Positions 35,701 to 50,100 of a DNA stretch of 64,000 bases are shown piece by piece (positions within the stretch are counted from its first letter, which is position 1; each line of letters begins with the position of its first letter). The DNA lies in assembly GCF_963855985.1 (NCBI RefSeq), contig NC_087099.1:10446001-10510000 (forward strand). Direction: 5' to 3'. The notes below the pieces were generated by a model that was given only the letters and a program-made list of their open reading frames with translations, made no database searches and was not told the origin of the DNA. Origin of the DNA: Ostrinia nubilalis. Its lineage: Eukaryota > Arthropoda > Insecta > Lepidoptera > Crambidae. Made by a program: the position numbers and the translations under genes.

Positions 35701-38700
35701 CTATAGCTACAACAATTTCGGCTGTCTTCTCACCAGTGTGCTGCAATCTCGCAATTTGCAATTCGACTTCCCAATTTGACTTATTATACACTGTGTCAGA
35801 TTGCCCGCGAATATGTAATAAGGGAAATTCGTACAGCAGCCATTATCTCCACCAATCAAGGGAAATGAGATGATAATTTTTAGGAAACAAAAAACATGAA
35901 CATGGCCAGAGATAATGCGTCGATTATTAGGTCGTTATGTACTGTACATAATTGTGTATGCCGCATACAGTTTTTGCAACTGGTTCTCTTTTTTTGGTGA
36001 TGCCCCCAATCTCCTGGTTTGATGGAAGCCCGAATTTATCTTTGATTTTTGCCTAAAAGTGTTATGAATTATTAATAAGGTTTTCTGAATTAAATTATGC
36101 TATGTAAGGAAGCTTATCGGGGTATGCCGTCAAAAGCAAAATTCGATGCTGTATATTATTTTTGAAATTAAGTCTTGACCAGTTTCTATGTAAGATAGCA
36201 TATGGTAGCATGTTGCAATAGTATTTATAACGAATTAGCTACATAGTTGACGTTAAGTTTCGCAAATTGTCATATAATAACACATTCTCGACCCTGCACC
36301 TCAATCATACCCTTAAATTTCATAACAGCATAATCACAGTCTACTTTAATATGCATATATGTCATCGAGTAGACATGTTATGTAACATGCATAATGTCTG
36401 TTAAATGCGACCCCACCGGGCTATAAATAAAGTAAAAATTATATACTTGCGACAAATAGCCGTCTGGATGGCTAGACAAGTCCTAGATTCATTTATTAGC
36501 TTGTAGAACGTGTTCTGTGTTATCTTAATTCGCCTCATTAGACACAGTGCGCAAATATCTACTTTACATAATTTTATCGGAGAAAATTGTGCGCGTGGGC
36601 AGCCGCCTACGTGATCGGTTTTAATGCGGCCCTTCCTCGAAATATGCAAACGGAATCACTTAGCGACGTTTAGCCGACAGCCTGCTCTTGCTAGGACCAG
36701 TTTAGTTTATGTGTGACTAAGAACAATAGAAAAGCTTGGAACCTTTGACAGATATTGAGGTGGTTATGTACTTAAGTCTTCTTTCATTGGTTGCAACTGA
36801 CGAGTGATGACTACGTCATCTGTAGGCGTCTGACAAGTAATGACATCATCAACTGGGACCTTTGATTGATGAACTGTATCGTCTTCAAGCTAATTTTGAA
36901 GTAACTTTTCATTCATTAGTGCATGTATTCAACTAATTCTTGGACCAATTACGTGCGAAACTTTAGTTGCGTTCACCTAACTACTGGAGAAGATAATATT
37001 TTTAAAGATGTAAAGTCTTTAGCTTCCATTGATGCCCGGTTGTACAATATTTATAAAAAAATATCGTCGAATATGGTTACACCAAGGGTTCAAGCTCATT
37101 GTCTCTTTAAAAATACAAGCGCAGCATGTCTAACTCTTTCTAAAAATACCACAAAAGGCTCCTAGGGCCCGTCCAGATGTCTTCTGTAAAAAAGGCACGA
37201 TCATTTGCGTCGTTAAGACGATTTACGAGTGTCAACAGCACTTCCTCGCACATGTCCCAAAAAAGTGCCAAAGTTAGTGCCATAATAGAAAAACATGGAG
37301 AAGGTTTATCATCATTAGTTATTGTGCTTCATACTGTTGTGGGTTCTTGATTTTCCCTGATATAATGGGACAAACTTGACTCCTGGCTACACAGGAATTG
37401 CAGCGGTGACAACGAGAGTTGATGTTGGTCAAATTAGTTAGTCGTATTATTATTTATTTGAACGTTTTTGAAAATTTTTCTTTTCTCGTCTATCAGGACA
37501 ACGATTCAAAATAATGTAGACTTTGGACTTTGACTTACAGCTTAATTAATTAAATTAGTTTGTTATTCTATACATTTTATGGTGCTAGGTATTCAATGCG
37601 ATTAACATACCTTTTCAGGTGGTATCATTACTTTTTTGGTCAAGTTAATGTGCGAAGTGACTCTACCAAACCTCCTCATACTACACCAATACTGGAACAG
37701 TTGTAAATCACGTGTAAAAGTTTTACGAATTAGTAACAATTAAACCGTTGGACTAAACAACAGTTGTTTCGAATGTCCCCCGCAATTGCGGGACCATTGA
37801 GATTTAAGGGCGGTTTACGAGCTATACGTCTTAGTCCTAAATTCTTTACGACTGCGTAACTTGCGCAATCCTTTTGTCGTAAGGCCAGGGAGGGGCACGT
37901 TCTTTTGTTTGCACGTGTTGCAGAACGCCGAACGGGTTGGCGACACTTGTTCGAACATCTTGGATGTAGTGATGGGCCGATTCTTATCGATTTGGTGTTT
38001 CCATAACAGCTAGTAAATTTGAAAGGTCCATAAAGATTTTTGGGAGGCAAATAGTCTTTATAAGTAGTTCTCCAGAGTGTTCGGAATGGTACCTTCTAAG
38101 CGTACTAGAAGCCAGAATATGACTGTGAGTAATCCAACGCCCAACTTTCAACTCAACTTCTTCATATCGGTATTGGTTGTTGTTGTTGACTGCATTAATA
38201 TTTATCGTCATCATTAATCTAAAATTATGGTTTGAATAGTTTCTCGTGCATTAAAATGTCATCATATCGATATAACTTAGAGACGTGAAGACCCACTCTA
38301 ATTCGGCAGGATGCGACCGATTTCCCTGGAACTTCCTTTGTCTTTTTCTTTTGAAGTCAATCTCCACGGGTCAGATTACTGTAGTTAACTCGCTCGTTTT
38401 AGATAAAAAGACATTTTGCGGTTCTTCCATATTCATGGAAAGAGAGCTCGGTTATGTTGTGTAGCTGTAAAGAAATTTAGATTTTAATGGTTTCATTTAC
38501 AACAATAAGCTTCATGGGAAGTGCTGCAGATATATATGTATCCCTATTCATCCAACGTACAGAGTACGCGCTATTCATACTTAGGTACTCAATGTATCTG
38601 GACAAAAAATATTTCAAAAGACCTTTCCGATGTCAATTTAGGTAACTTTATCCAAAATTGTACACTGCATTTAGTTCCACACTTAATTAGACAGGAGCTT

Positions 38701-39966
38701 TTCCAGGAACTTCTCTATCCATCGATGAGACTTGGAAGTGTCATATTTCTCACATTCCACTTAAACCGCATTTACCTACCATTCAGCTATCTGTGTAACA
38801 GGATACCTCCCGCCCTCCGGAAACCGTAAGCGCACACGCAGATGACGTCGGCCCTCTGTCGGAAACATTCGGCACCATTATATACCTATTAAAGCCCGGG
38901 TCACACTTCACGTATTTTTTGCCACCGCAAACCCCGCCCAAGACCTTAATGAAGTCATTTGCGTCATGTTTATTGCTTTTATGGCGCACTCAAGATTTTG
39001 AGGTGAATTTACAAGCGTAAATTGACAGTGGAACAGTGCCCTAATTAGTGACATGTGTGACATTTTTGCTTGCATATGCTGGAACAGACACAAGCTTGGG
39101 ACATATAATTGGTGTGATAATAAATAGGGAGCGTCAAAAATGGATTGGGAAATCAAAATAACTGAAGAGTCGCAGCATCAGTTGGACTCAAGTGGGCACT
39201 TTATGAAACATTGACCTGTATTATGAGATAATATTATTATGTAGTACTTACTGGTATTGTGTGTAAAAACCTCATACAAAAGTTAACTGATTGGATTTGA
39301 AAATTGCGCTCCACAAAAAAGAGTATTCAGGCCTGAGTAAGTAATCGTAGCACGTAATATCTAGAAAATGGATCCAATGTCTTGTTTAAACAATACATAT
39401 TTAGTTTTTCAGAGAATATTGAATCTATTTTCTTAGTATGTGTACTAAGAAAATGGATCCATGTTCTAGAGCATTTTGTTCCAGTTCCACAAAAAAGGCA
39501 TGGAAGAAGTTTTCAATCAACCGCCCGCCCTACGCAATATTGTCGTACTGTTCCAATTACATTAAGTGTCCCAAGTCCACTTCTCAACTAATCAACATAA
39601 ATACAAAGCTAAGGTTTAATCCCTAACGTAGAAAGAAAGGTCCGATATTTACGTCGAGGCTCTTACGGCTTAGGTAATTAGTATCACTCAATTAACCACT
39701 ACTCCGGCCGGAATTTTTGTTAATAATTAAAAAGGTTGCACTTAAGCTTCCGTCTAATTTAAAATACGAGAAGTGGTCGGTCGCTTTTGGTCGGAGTTAT
39801 GTGCGAGGGGGTCTTACGGAGGTCGTTTGGCAAAGTAGGTAGAAATAATGATGGGATTTGTATTGATTTCACAAATAAATATCTTTGGTCTTGTGGTTTG
39901 GTCATCACGAAGTATGAAGGCTATGTCACTAATAGAACTTATTCTACACACACTGTTATTGGTATC
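32795..39966. other. Non-coding DNA with candidate regulatory blocks
   Basis: No gene recognised. Blocks at about 33240-33450, 33700-33850, 34130-34390, 34960-35300 and 37780-37980 are GC-richer and contain several GCCAT/ATGGC motifs, for example ATTTATGGCGCCATTAA at about 33743-33759. These resemble Hox-site plus Pho-like core words and fit cis-regulatory DNA of a Hox intron. This is inference only. Confidence 0.35.
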
Positions 39967-39977
39967 AAATAAATAGA

Positions 39978-40132
39978 CCATCATCATCATCATATCAGGC
40001 ATAGAACGTCCACTGCTGAAAATAAGCCTCCCCCAATGATTTACAAAATGTTCGATTGGTAGCGGCCTGCATCCAGCGCCTTCCTGCTGCCTTTATGTCG
40101 TCGGTCCACCTTGTGAATGGACTTCCTACGCT
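39978..40132 (-). mobile_element. 5'-truncated RTE LINE tail, near-perfect 11-bp TSD
   Basis: On the minus strand it encodes the RTE C-terminus: SVGSPFTRWTDDIKAAG, RRWMQAATNRTF, SLGEAYFQQWTFYA and a stop, followed by an ATG-triplet tail. Flanks AAATAAATAGA (39967-39977) and AAATAAAAAGA (40133-40143) agree at 10 of 11 positions. It is the same family as the copies near 3645 and 24120, but with a different tail triplet from the 3645 copy. Confidence 0.85.
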
Positions 40133-40143
40133 AAATAAAAAGA

Positions 40144-42219
<2,076 letters not shown>

Positions 42220-42690
42220 GCGCGCGCGCCCGTGTAACAGTGATACGATCAGTTCGCCGAACACTCCCTAGCTTTGTGTTTGTAAATTGTTTGTAATTAT
42301 TTTTTTTTCGTTATCTAAGTGTTGTTCGGTTGTTGTGATTATTATTTTTTAAATTAATTTTTAACTAGACACATGTTTTCTAATTGAATGTACGAACAAT
42401 AAACTGTTAAATGCTAGACTAGAAACGGGTCGTATTATTTTTGTGTTTCGGGTTTTGTTTTATTGTTGTTTTATATTGATTTTATTATATTAATTCGCAA
42501 TCGTCGAAGGCGTTCGGAAACCAGTGCAATTTGTAGGAATCTCTTCCGTGTAACATAGTGTAGGAGTAGTGCGTTTTGCGCGACGTCGGCGAGACGAACT
42601 GTATTGTACAAATTTAATATGCCTACCAAAGAGACCCGGTCTCGTACCCATAAAGCTAAGTAATAAAGAGTCGTAAGTTAAATTAATTAT
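42220..42690 (+). other. Ubx: Ubx 3' UTR with two candidate poly(A) signals
   Basis: The AT-rich sequence after the Ubx stop contains AATAAA at 42398-42403 and again at 42662-42667. Either could end the transcript; the second is followed by a GT-rich stretch (around 42705). Ubx of other insects uses several poly(A) sites, so longer forms are possible. The right boundary is an estimate. Confidence 0.55.
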
Positions 42691-42730
42691 TTGCTATTAT
42701 CGGACTCGTGTGTGAAACAGATAACCTTCC

Positions 42731-42740
42731 GCGCCATCTA
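42731..42740 (-). promoter_or_regulatory. CTCF-like motif
   Basis: GCGCCATCTA on the + strand, that is TAGATGGCGC on the minus strand. It matches the insect/vertebrate CTCF core YAGRKGGCRC at all positions. It lies just past the second Ubx poly(A) signal. Confidence 0.4.
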
Positions 42741-43213
42741 ATCCTTCAATACTCTCGCATAAGTTATAGTGTAAACGTGATCGTGTTCCTGCAGTTTTAA
42801 TAGTCGGTGAAGTTAAACAAATTGCCATAAATATAAGTAGTTATTATTTAGGTGGTAGTTGTGTACATAGTTAGGGTTAAAAGTGTGTTGGCGTTGACTG
42901 GGCTGTGGAATGGGCAGAAAAAGCCGCGTGCGGAGCGAGGCCGAGGCGAGGGCGCGCCGTCGGCCGCTGGACACGACTAGGTGAGTTTTTGCCAGCCCCG
43001 GCATTATTTAACGAGTGGAGACGGCCGCGAAAAACTCACTCGTCACCAGCGCGCGACGCCATTTTTGAAATCGCCCATGCGACTGTTATTCTGCAATGTT
43101 TTAATTCAAACCGTTTGATCTTTCCCGACCGTCTTCACTCGATTTATCTACACCTGTCTATTTATAAGTGTTTACATTGTGTCAATTGTTTTTAACGAGG
43201 CCATAACAGTTAA

Positions 43214-43252
43214 TGCGGTGGCATTTGAGGCAGCATAAGTGCTGCCACCGCA
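43214..43252. other. Perfect 10-bp hairpin
   Basis: TGCGGTGGCA (43214-43223) and TGCCACCGCA (43243-43252) are exact inverted copies separated by 19 bases. The loop contains GGCAGC, which could pair instead with the overlapping GCTGCC. It could be a structured RNA or a protein site; no function is known. Confidence 0.5.
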
Positions 43253-45573
43253 AGTCCGATAGATGTTGAAAAAGAAATTATAAGAGAACGGGTTCCATAG
43301 AGGCCTTTATATTTCGTAAGCATGCATAATGACTTCATTGACTCGCCGAACACTCCATGGGAACTATTAATTGGATTGACTATAGTGTGCTTCATCCGAC
43401 GGCCGTATAAGGCTCGCGAAGGATCAGGCGTCCGCTAAAAACTGAATTCCGCGCCGCACGGTGTACCGTCAGCACAAAAACATATCTCGAATGCCTTTCT
43501 GCCTATTCAGTTTGAGATATTCCTGTTGAGAAATGCTGAATAGCATTATACGTACGCGTCAACTCGTTAAATTTGTGTAGAAAATTCATAACTTTTATGA
43601 GATTACTGATTTGTTTTGTGACTGTTACACCTGATTGGGTTACGTCACTTAGTCATATTTTACACAATATTTACGAGTGAAGAAAATGAGGCTCTTATTA
43701 GATATGACTTAGATTGGACCCTTTCATATCAACTCTAGATTTCTATTAAGATAAAATGTATGACAACTTTACCGCTAGTTAGTTTCTCAACAGCGGAGAT
43801 AGACGTAAAGTACATTTCCAGTAATAAAACCAAGCAGCAAATAATAATAATTGTTTTTCTATCTGCACACTTGATTAATGATAGATATACCAACACTAAT
43901 TGATGGAGAACTAATACTTAAAGTACCAATTACATTATCAATATATTTTTTGCACTTAAATTAATCGTAAACGTTGTTCAGATTTTCTTGGGTTTGATTG
44001 ATGGTCTCATAAAAATCGCGTTGATAATAGGAACAATAAACGTTGTTTATAATTTTGATTAGAATGTTTAATTTGAATCTATTTTACATAATTTATAAGG
44101 ATTTTTTCGTTGCTAACGTTACACGGCGGCCATGTTTTTGGCCTGACCCGGCCTGCCAATACGCCGATAACAGATAATTATTTAGGCGATACGAAAAATT
44201 ATTGGTTGGCCCACATGAGCGTATCGATGCGAATTTTTAACGTCTTCATCGGACCACGCTGCCTGAGGTTTTATTCTAATTTTAATGGCGTCTCAACGGG
44301 TTAATAAAGGTCATGTTTTTGGTCAGGAAAAACTTAACATCTCTTCATGACTTACTAAAGTATTTTATTAATAAGTTTATAAAAATAACTGAATAATAAG
44401 AGATGTTATATTATTTTATTCTTTAAATTGAACAACTCAAGCTTGAACGTAGATAAAGATCCACAAAAGGGAATAAAAATACGACCACTGAGAGCACCGT
44501 TACCCAACAACTTCCACCGCTAATTACCTAGTAATTATCCCGAAATGTTACTTGATACATTACTTAATAAGGTTGATTTATTCACTGGCCACTTACCTAG
44601 GCATCTAATTAAAGACGGAGCAGTAAATTACTCATTTATGCAACTATGTTCGCCACCAAACAAATAGAAAATAATGAGCGCACCGGCCTATGTATGCTTT
44701 CAATTAGGGATAACAGCCACTCCCAAGCAATGTTTCTCACTTAATTAAAACATACTGAAGCATAAATGTTACAAAGGCAGATGTCCGGATAAAAACTCAA
44801 TATATGCCCCGATAACTCGCCCGTTTCAGTAAGCGCGCTACGAAGCTATACTATACGTTTTTTCTAACAACCAAGCGTAAACTATGTGACTTTTTCATGA
44901 ACAATTACGACAGTAAATCAATTTAATCAGCCTATAACTCAATAATGTCAGCGAAGGCACTTTTTGCTGTACACAAAACCGAGCAATTTAGTATAGTTTT
45001 TTTCTTAGTAACCAGTTTTAGCTGTAGGCTGAAAACTAATTCCATAGTTTTCGGAGGGGCCAATTTTCATAATATAATCGCTTATTACGATATACCTCGG
45101 CTGTGTACGACACGGTCCGCTTTCGAGTTAATTAGATGAAAACGTGAATTATGCATGAGTGATTAATCAATGCGTTGACGTTTTTATTTTTATTTAAATA
45201 AATTGTTATGCAGCGGCGGTTTCTTATTAAAATATTGCAATTTTATAAGGCTCCCGAACCTGTTTGTAATAAAAGGAGAGTTGCGCGGGGGACGGGACGG
45301 GCGGTCACTCGGCTATATTATGTACTCGCAGCCGGTCGAGTGAGAGATGAAAGATCGAGGCTGGGTAGTACCGTACATTGCACCGCTAGGAACTTTTATT
45401 TAAGCCTTATGTGATAATTAAAAGTATGACATAGCGCACTTAAATATTAAAAAATGCGCAAAATATTCGCTGCTGTCATGTAGTGTGAGTAATAGAGATA
45501 CGTTTTGACTAGAAACATACTATTTACCTGTATTTTAATATCAAAAGCTCGGCCGTTGGTTGTTTATTCAAAT

Positions 45574-46773
45574 CGAGTAAGTAGGTAAGTGCGCTAGTTT
45601 TCGTCCAATTATCGGAGTTGCCAACTTTGTGATGCGAAATGAATATCTTAAAATACCCTTACTCATATGTATCATATGTCATTTTAATCCTTATATAGTC
45701 TACTTTACGTTAATATTATATGACAATAAGTAAATACCACGGTTTTTTTTATAAAAAAGATTTTATGCAAAATAGGCGATTTCACTAGTTTTCGTCCAAA
45801 AAAATCAGTTTTCGTCCTAGTGTACGCTAGTTTTCGACCACTGTGTAGAAAAAAGGGTGCAGTTGAATTATTAACTTAAAACCAATTCTACAATACAGTA
45901 ACTATGGATTGTGGTATATCATATGAAAGGTAATTTTGTTAGCTTTCAAATGATATCAAAAAGATTTAAATAAGTTTCTTACCTAAATTTAGGAAAATAT
46001 TTCAATAGGTCGAAGGACAAATGGACGAAAACTAATCTACAGGAATAGCTAATTTTGGTTTTCGTCCACCCCAGTGCTTGCTCATGACGTCATGGACGAA
46101 AACACAACAACGTTTAAAGCTGTTTTTTGTTTTCGTCCACATCTTTTTAACGGTTTTTATGGGTTTATCACTGTTAAAAAGTGGACGTAAACTAAAATGT
46201 TTATTGTAATAGCAATAAAGATCATATTGGAAGAAAAAGCATTGTATTTTGTAGGTCCATTAAAGTAAAATGATTATTAAAAATATTAACTAGGTGTTAG
46301 GGTTTCCGTCCACGTGGACGAAAACCAAAATCTTGCAAAATTGTTATGCTAGTATTAGTCCACTTAATTATCTAAGATTTCTATACAAAAACTTTAATAA
46401 ACCCTTAAAATAGTGTTTATTATGCTAATAATTAGACATACGTGCCAAAAACATTACGTAAAGTAGCTAAAACAGTAATTAAACATACCATGAAAGTTCC
46501 CTACCGGCACGTTTTTTTTTCTAACTTGACGACGTTTTCCATTCACCTGTGTGCAGCAGCAACTTCCGTAGATTTTTTTGGAGTTATTACTTGTCAAATT
46601 ACATTTTCATGCAGGCAGAACTGTTACTTAGATATTATAGATTGTAACAAGTCCAAACTTGCACGGAAAGTTATGTTTGTATTCTAATTTTCCGTATTTG
46701 TTTGTGGCAAGTCGGTCAAATGGACGAAAACAGGAGCTGGACGGAAAACCGGCGCAATTACCCTACCTATTCG
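45574..46773. mobile_element. Unclassified TIR element packed with TTTTCGTCCA motifs
   Basis: The ends are imperfect inverted repeats: left CGAGTAAGTAGGTAAGTGCG and, on the minus strand of the right end, CGAATAGGTAGGGTAATTGC. After these each continues into GTTTTC(C)GTCCA. Between them, nine exact or one-base-short copies of TTTTCGTCCA are present: + strand at 45598, 45789, 45809, 46059 and 46130; minus strand at 46022, 46093, 46316 and 46721. Variants lie at 45831, 46182, 46304 and 46738. At 46304-46325 two copies face each other. The interior has no recognisable transposase; an 81-codon ORF (46442-46687) has no known motif. A non-autonomous DNA transposon is the best reading. No clear TSD was found, so the class is unknown. 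Confidence 0.6.
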
Positions 46774-49700
46774 TAGTCCAGCACTTAGTGTTTCGTGTTT
46801 ATTTAAAGTATATTATTATTCATTAGCTTTCCAGTTAGACTAGACATAGCTCTACATTATTTAAATACGCATTTCAACAAGCAATTTATCTTTGCAGTTT
46901 AGGTAAGATATTTTAATTAAATATCTAATGGCAATATTTTTTTACTTATATTTGACAAACAAATCTATAATTCTAAAAAGTTTATTCAACTTAGATCTTG
47001 CGTCTTCACTATTTCGGTGTGTGCTCTCTAAAAATCCTTCAGCGTAGTATTTCAAATTCAATTACCATTGCAATTTAAGCTTTATTGCCTGCCTGGAAAG
47101 TGCTTAATGGCTCACATTATTCCACACACTCCTGCCGATCTAAAGACTATTGTTTTAAAGGTCAAATTTGAATAACACAGTGCCAGGATAGTTCGTGCGA
47201 GGAGATAGTATCTACCACCCGACCTGGCCTGGCTTTTCGAACACGACTCTTTTAACTGTACAGCCTTGTTCTTGGGAAATCGTGTCCCTAGGGTGGCTCT
47301 TTTGAACTCCTTTCTTGCATTCAAAGCAGACAATGCTAGGTATCGAATGTGGAGTGAATGGACGTAAATGAAACAAACCTTTAAGGCGAAGTAAACTTTA
47401 CGAAATGCTAATTTTTGTTCCGAAACGTGCTTAGATTTAAATTATGATTATCTTTTATGCATTGATAAAATTTACACGTTCAAGTGTGGTGGATAGCCGG
47501 GTTTTGAAAGATTAACGAGTTGTACGTTTATTGTGATGAAAAGACGCCGTTGTAGAGAAACTTTAGGAAGCATACAACTATCGTTAAACCTAAAGTTCTT
47601 GTGTTATTTTAGTTCGAATTTGACGAGTTGTAATCCACAACGAATCTTATGTAAGCCAATCCCAGAGATGCTCTTTTTAGCCATAATGTGAACGGAAAAC
47701 GAACCCCAACCTTTACAAATGTATAAATTTAAAAATGCTGATTGTAATATTTCCCCACCGAATTTCCGCCGCCATTTTAAAGGCTCTATCGGGCATTATT
47801 TAACCAGGCAAGTCCAATAAACATGGACACATACGAACTATTATGAACACAATAAACCAACCCTAACCGTTATCGAATTAACCCCTATAAAATAACTTAG
47901 CCATTACAAATTTACGAGTGTACGAAATATAACCGCAATAACTGAACCAGATATAGAGATAGCTGTTCTATATAAGTTATATGTTCTGATTGTCTACTAG
48001 ATAATGACTGTCCTTTATCTTTCACTTGATGTGAGTTATATGGTTCTGTTCTACATTGTGAAATACGAACTTATAAATGATCCTACAAATTATGACTCTA
48101 CAACTAGTGCTGAAATATGGAAATTCATCTTCAAAATCAATTTTATATAAACTTTTTTTCGCTAAAACAATATACAAACGCTTGATATTGTGCATTAACC
48201 TAATTTATTAATGAAAATCAGTATCAACATTCAGCTTAAAACAAATGTTAAATACTTTCTAAACCTAACTCTTACTTGGGGTTTTTATGGTCAGTTGGAC
48301 ACTTTGTTCTACTTGACAGTTCTTCTATGAGTATGAGGCTGAAATGTTGATATTAATATTCGTGGTATCTTTCGAATAAAGATTGACCATACAATTTATG
48401 AATAAATAAATTAAGGGACACATTTCTTTGAGCCAAGCTTTTCATCAGAAAATGAGGATATCTAAGAACAACTGGCTTCCTTAGACACACAACACATAAT
48501 TCGAGGTTTAAAAGTGTAAATTATCTCAAAGTTTATGGAATTACATTTGACCATTTTGAATCACAGAAAGTGACAGTTTAGAAGAGCAGTTTCTTATACT
48601 TTTACCACAACATTTCAGCTAATCTAGTACATCATCTGTGTAGCTAACAATATTTTTCACAGCTGTCATAATTGTTCATGTTAACTGACTTTTAACATTT
48701 CGTAATTGGAAGGGATCCAACGGAAAATAATGAAAATGCAACGCATTATAATACGCGAGTTATGGTTCTATAAATTGTGCCAGTGTTTTGTTAAGCTTGA
48801 AATTATAACGTGAAATTACTGCAATATCACTTGCTAGGTGCTAACGAATATTTTTGTAACGCCATGTTCTTTAATTATGTTTTACATGTTTGTGTTATTC
48901 ATAAGATTATATAAACGTACATTTTGTGTATTACACAAATTACAAATACTGAAAATGTATCTGCTACTACTGGAAATAAACACTGAATAAGCCAGCTAAC
49001 AAAACGACGCTCTAACTGCTGTAAAATTCTATTCTATTTTCATAATTGTTGAGTTATTGTGGTGCTATTGTCCAATAACATTTAACTAGACGCCATTTCA
49101 AATGCATAATGTGGCTGAAGTAATCAAATTCCAACTGCATCCAACCCCTAGGTTCATAGGTAAAGCTACCCTTTACGACACCAATCACGGAGCTTGTAAA
49201 CTGACCATAAAAGTTCATTATCTATTGGTTTGTTCGCGCTTCCAACTTTTACTTTATTGGTTTACGACATAGTCGTTAAACTGAGCAGTTGACTGTAGTG
49301 ATGTACCGTAATCTCAGTCGATGGTATCGATAAACGGTTGTATCGACCGAAACGCGCAGTTAAATTACGATAAAAGTTGACTAGAAGTACTATGCTGTAA
49401 TTATGATGGTAATGCTGTGCTCTACCGTTTGAAAAGTAAGTCTCGTTGTGATTTATTGACAAATTAAAGAATGAAAGTTAGATCCTAATTTTATTTAAAT
49501 TGTAACGACTATTGGAATATTCATTCTGTAAAGTTTTTTTTTCATTTAAGACGGATCTTAGCATCCAAAAGACACTTTAATAACATAAATCTGCGGTTCC
49601 TATTCGATTAAACAGGTAACTATCGATACATCGGACAATACAGCACCACTAGCTAACCGAGCGATTATTTTCAAGCGATTCATATAACGCGAAGGACGAT

Positions 49701-49925
49701 GCGATGGCATTTTTATGGGAATGTAATGTCTGCATCAGCGGTCGACACAGTCACGTCCGAGATGATTGAGGAACAATAAATCGATCATATTATTTAATGA
49801 CTCGCCGATCAATTTGCAATATAAATAGACTTATGAAGACTTGTCTTTGAAAAGGCTATGTTTTAGTTTTGTTTGAATTATTTTGTAGAAGTTTGAGAAA
49901 TGCTCAATGTTTGAAAATTAAGCTC
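46774..49925. other. Intergenic DNA
   Basis: AT-rich, no gene recognised and no transposon ends found. ORFs here are under 75 codons without motifs. Confidence 0.4.
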
Positions 49926-49988
49926 GCCTGTTGTACCACTGTATTTTTATGTGTGCAATAAAGATTTTAAATAAATAAATAAATAAAT
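49926..49988 (+). mobile_element. Probable LINE 3' end with (AATA)n tail
   Basis: A segment reading TGTACCACTG, TTTTTATGTG, TGCAATAAAG ends in an ATAAATAAATAAA run. This kind of 3' end is common for insect non-LTR elements of the CR1/L2/Jockey type. No coding part remains and no TSD was identified. Confidence 0.45.
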
Positions 49989-50100
49989 GGACTCTCTATC
50001 AGGAGGTCCTGGGTTCGAATCCGAAGTATGATTGTTTTCAGAGTGGTTGGGTCAATGCAGGCTTAAATAAACCTGAATGGGGGTTCTTAATAAATAAATA
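49989..50100 (+). repeat. Possible tRNA-related SINE fragment
   Basis: Contains GGGTTCGAATCC at 50010-50021, an exact RNA polymerase III B-box, and ends in an AATAAATAAATA run. No A-box at the right distance is clear, so this may be a SINE fragment or a chance match. Confidence 0.3.

Larger units (their letters stand above)
42691..45573. other. Intergenic DNA downstream of Ubx
   Basis: No gene recognised. It contains a CTCF-like site at 42731-42740, a GC-rich stretch at about 42900-43060, a short hairpin at 43214-43252 and a dense conserved-looking block at 44120-44300. The 94-100-codon ORFs here look accidental. Confidence 0.4.

Noticed and set aside
46442..46687. 81-codon ORF inside the TTTTCGTCCA element as its transposase
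   Set aside because: Too short and without any DDE, helix-turn-helix or zinc-finger pattern.
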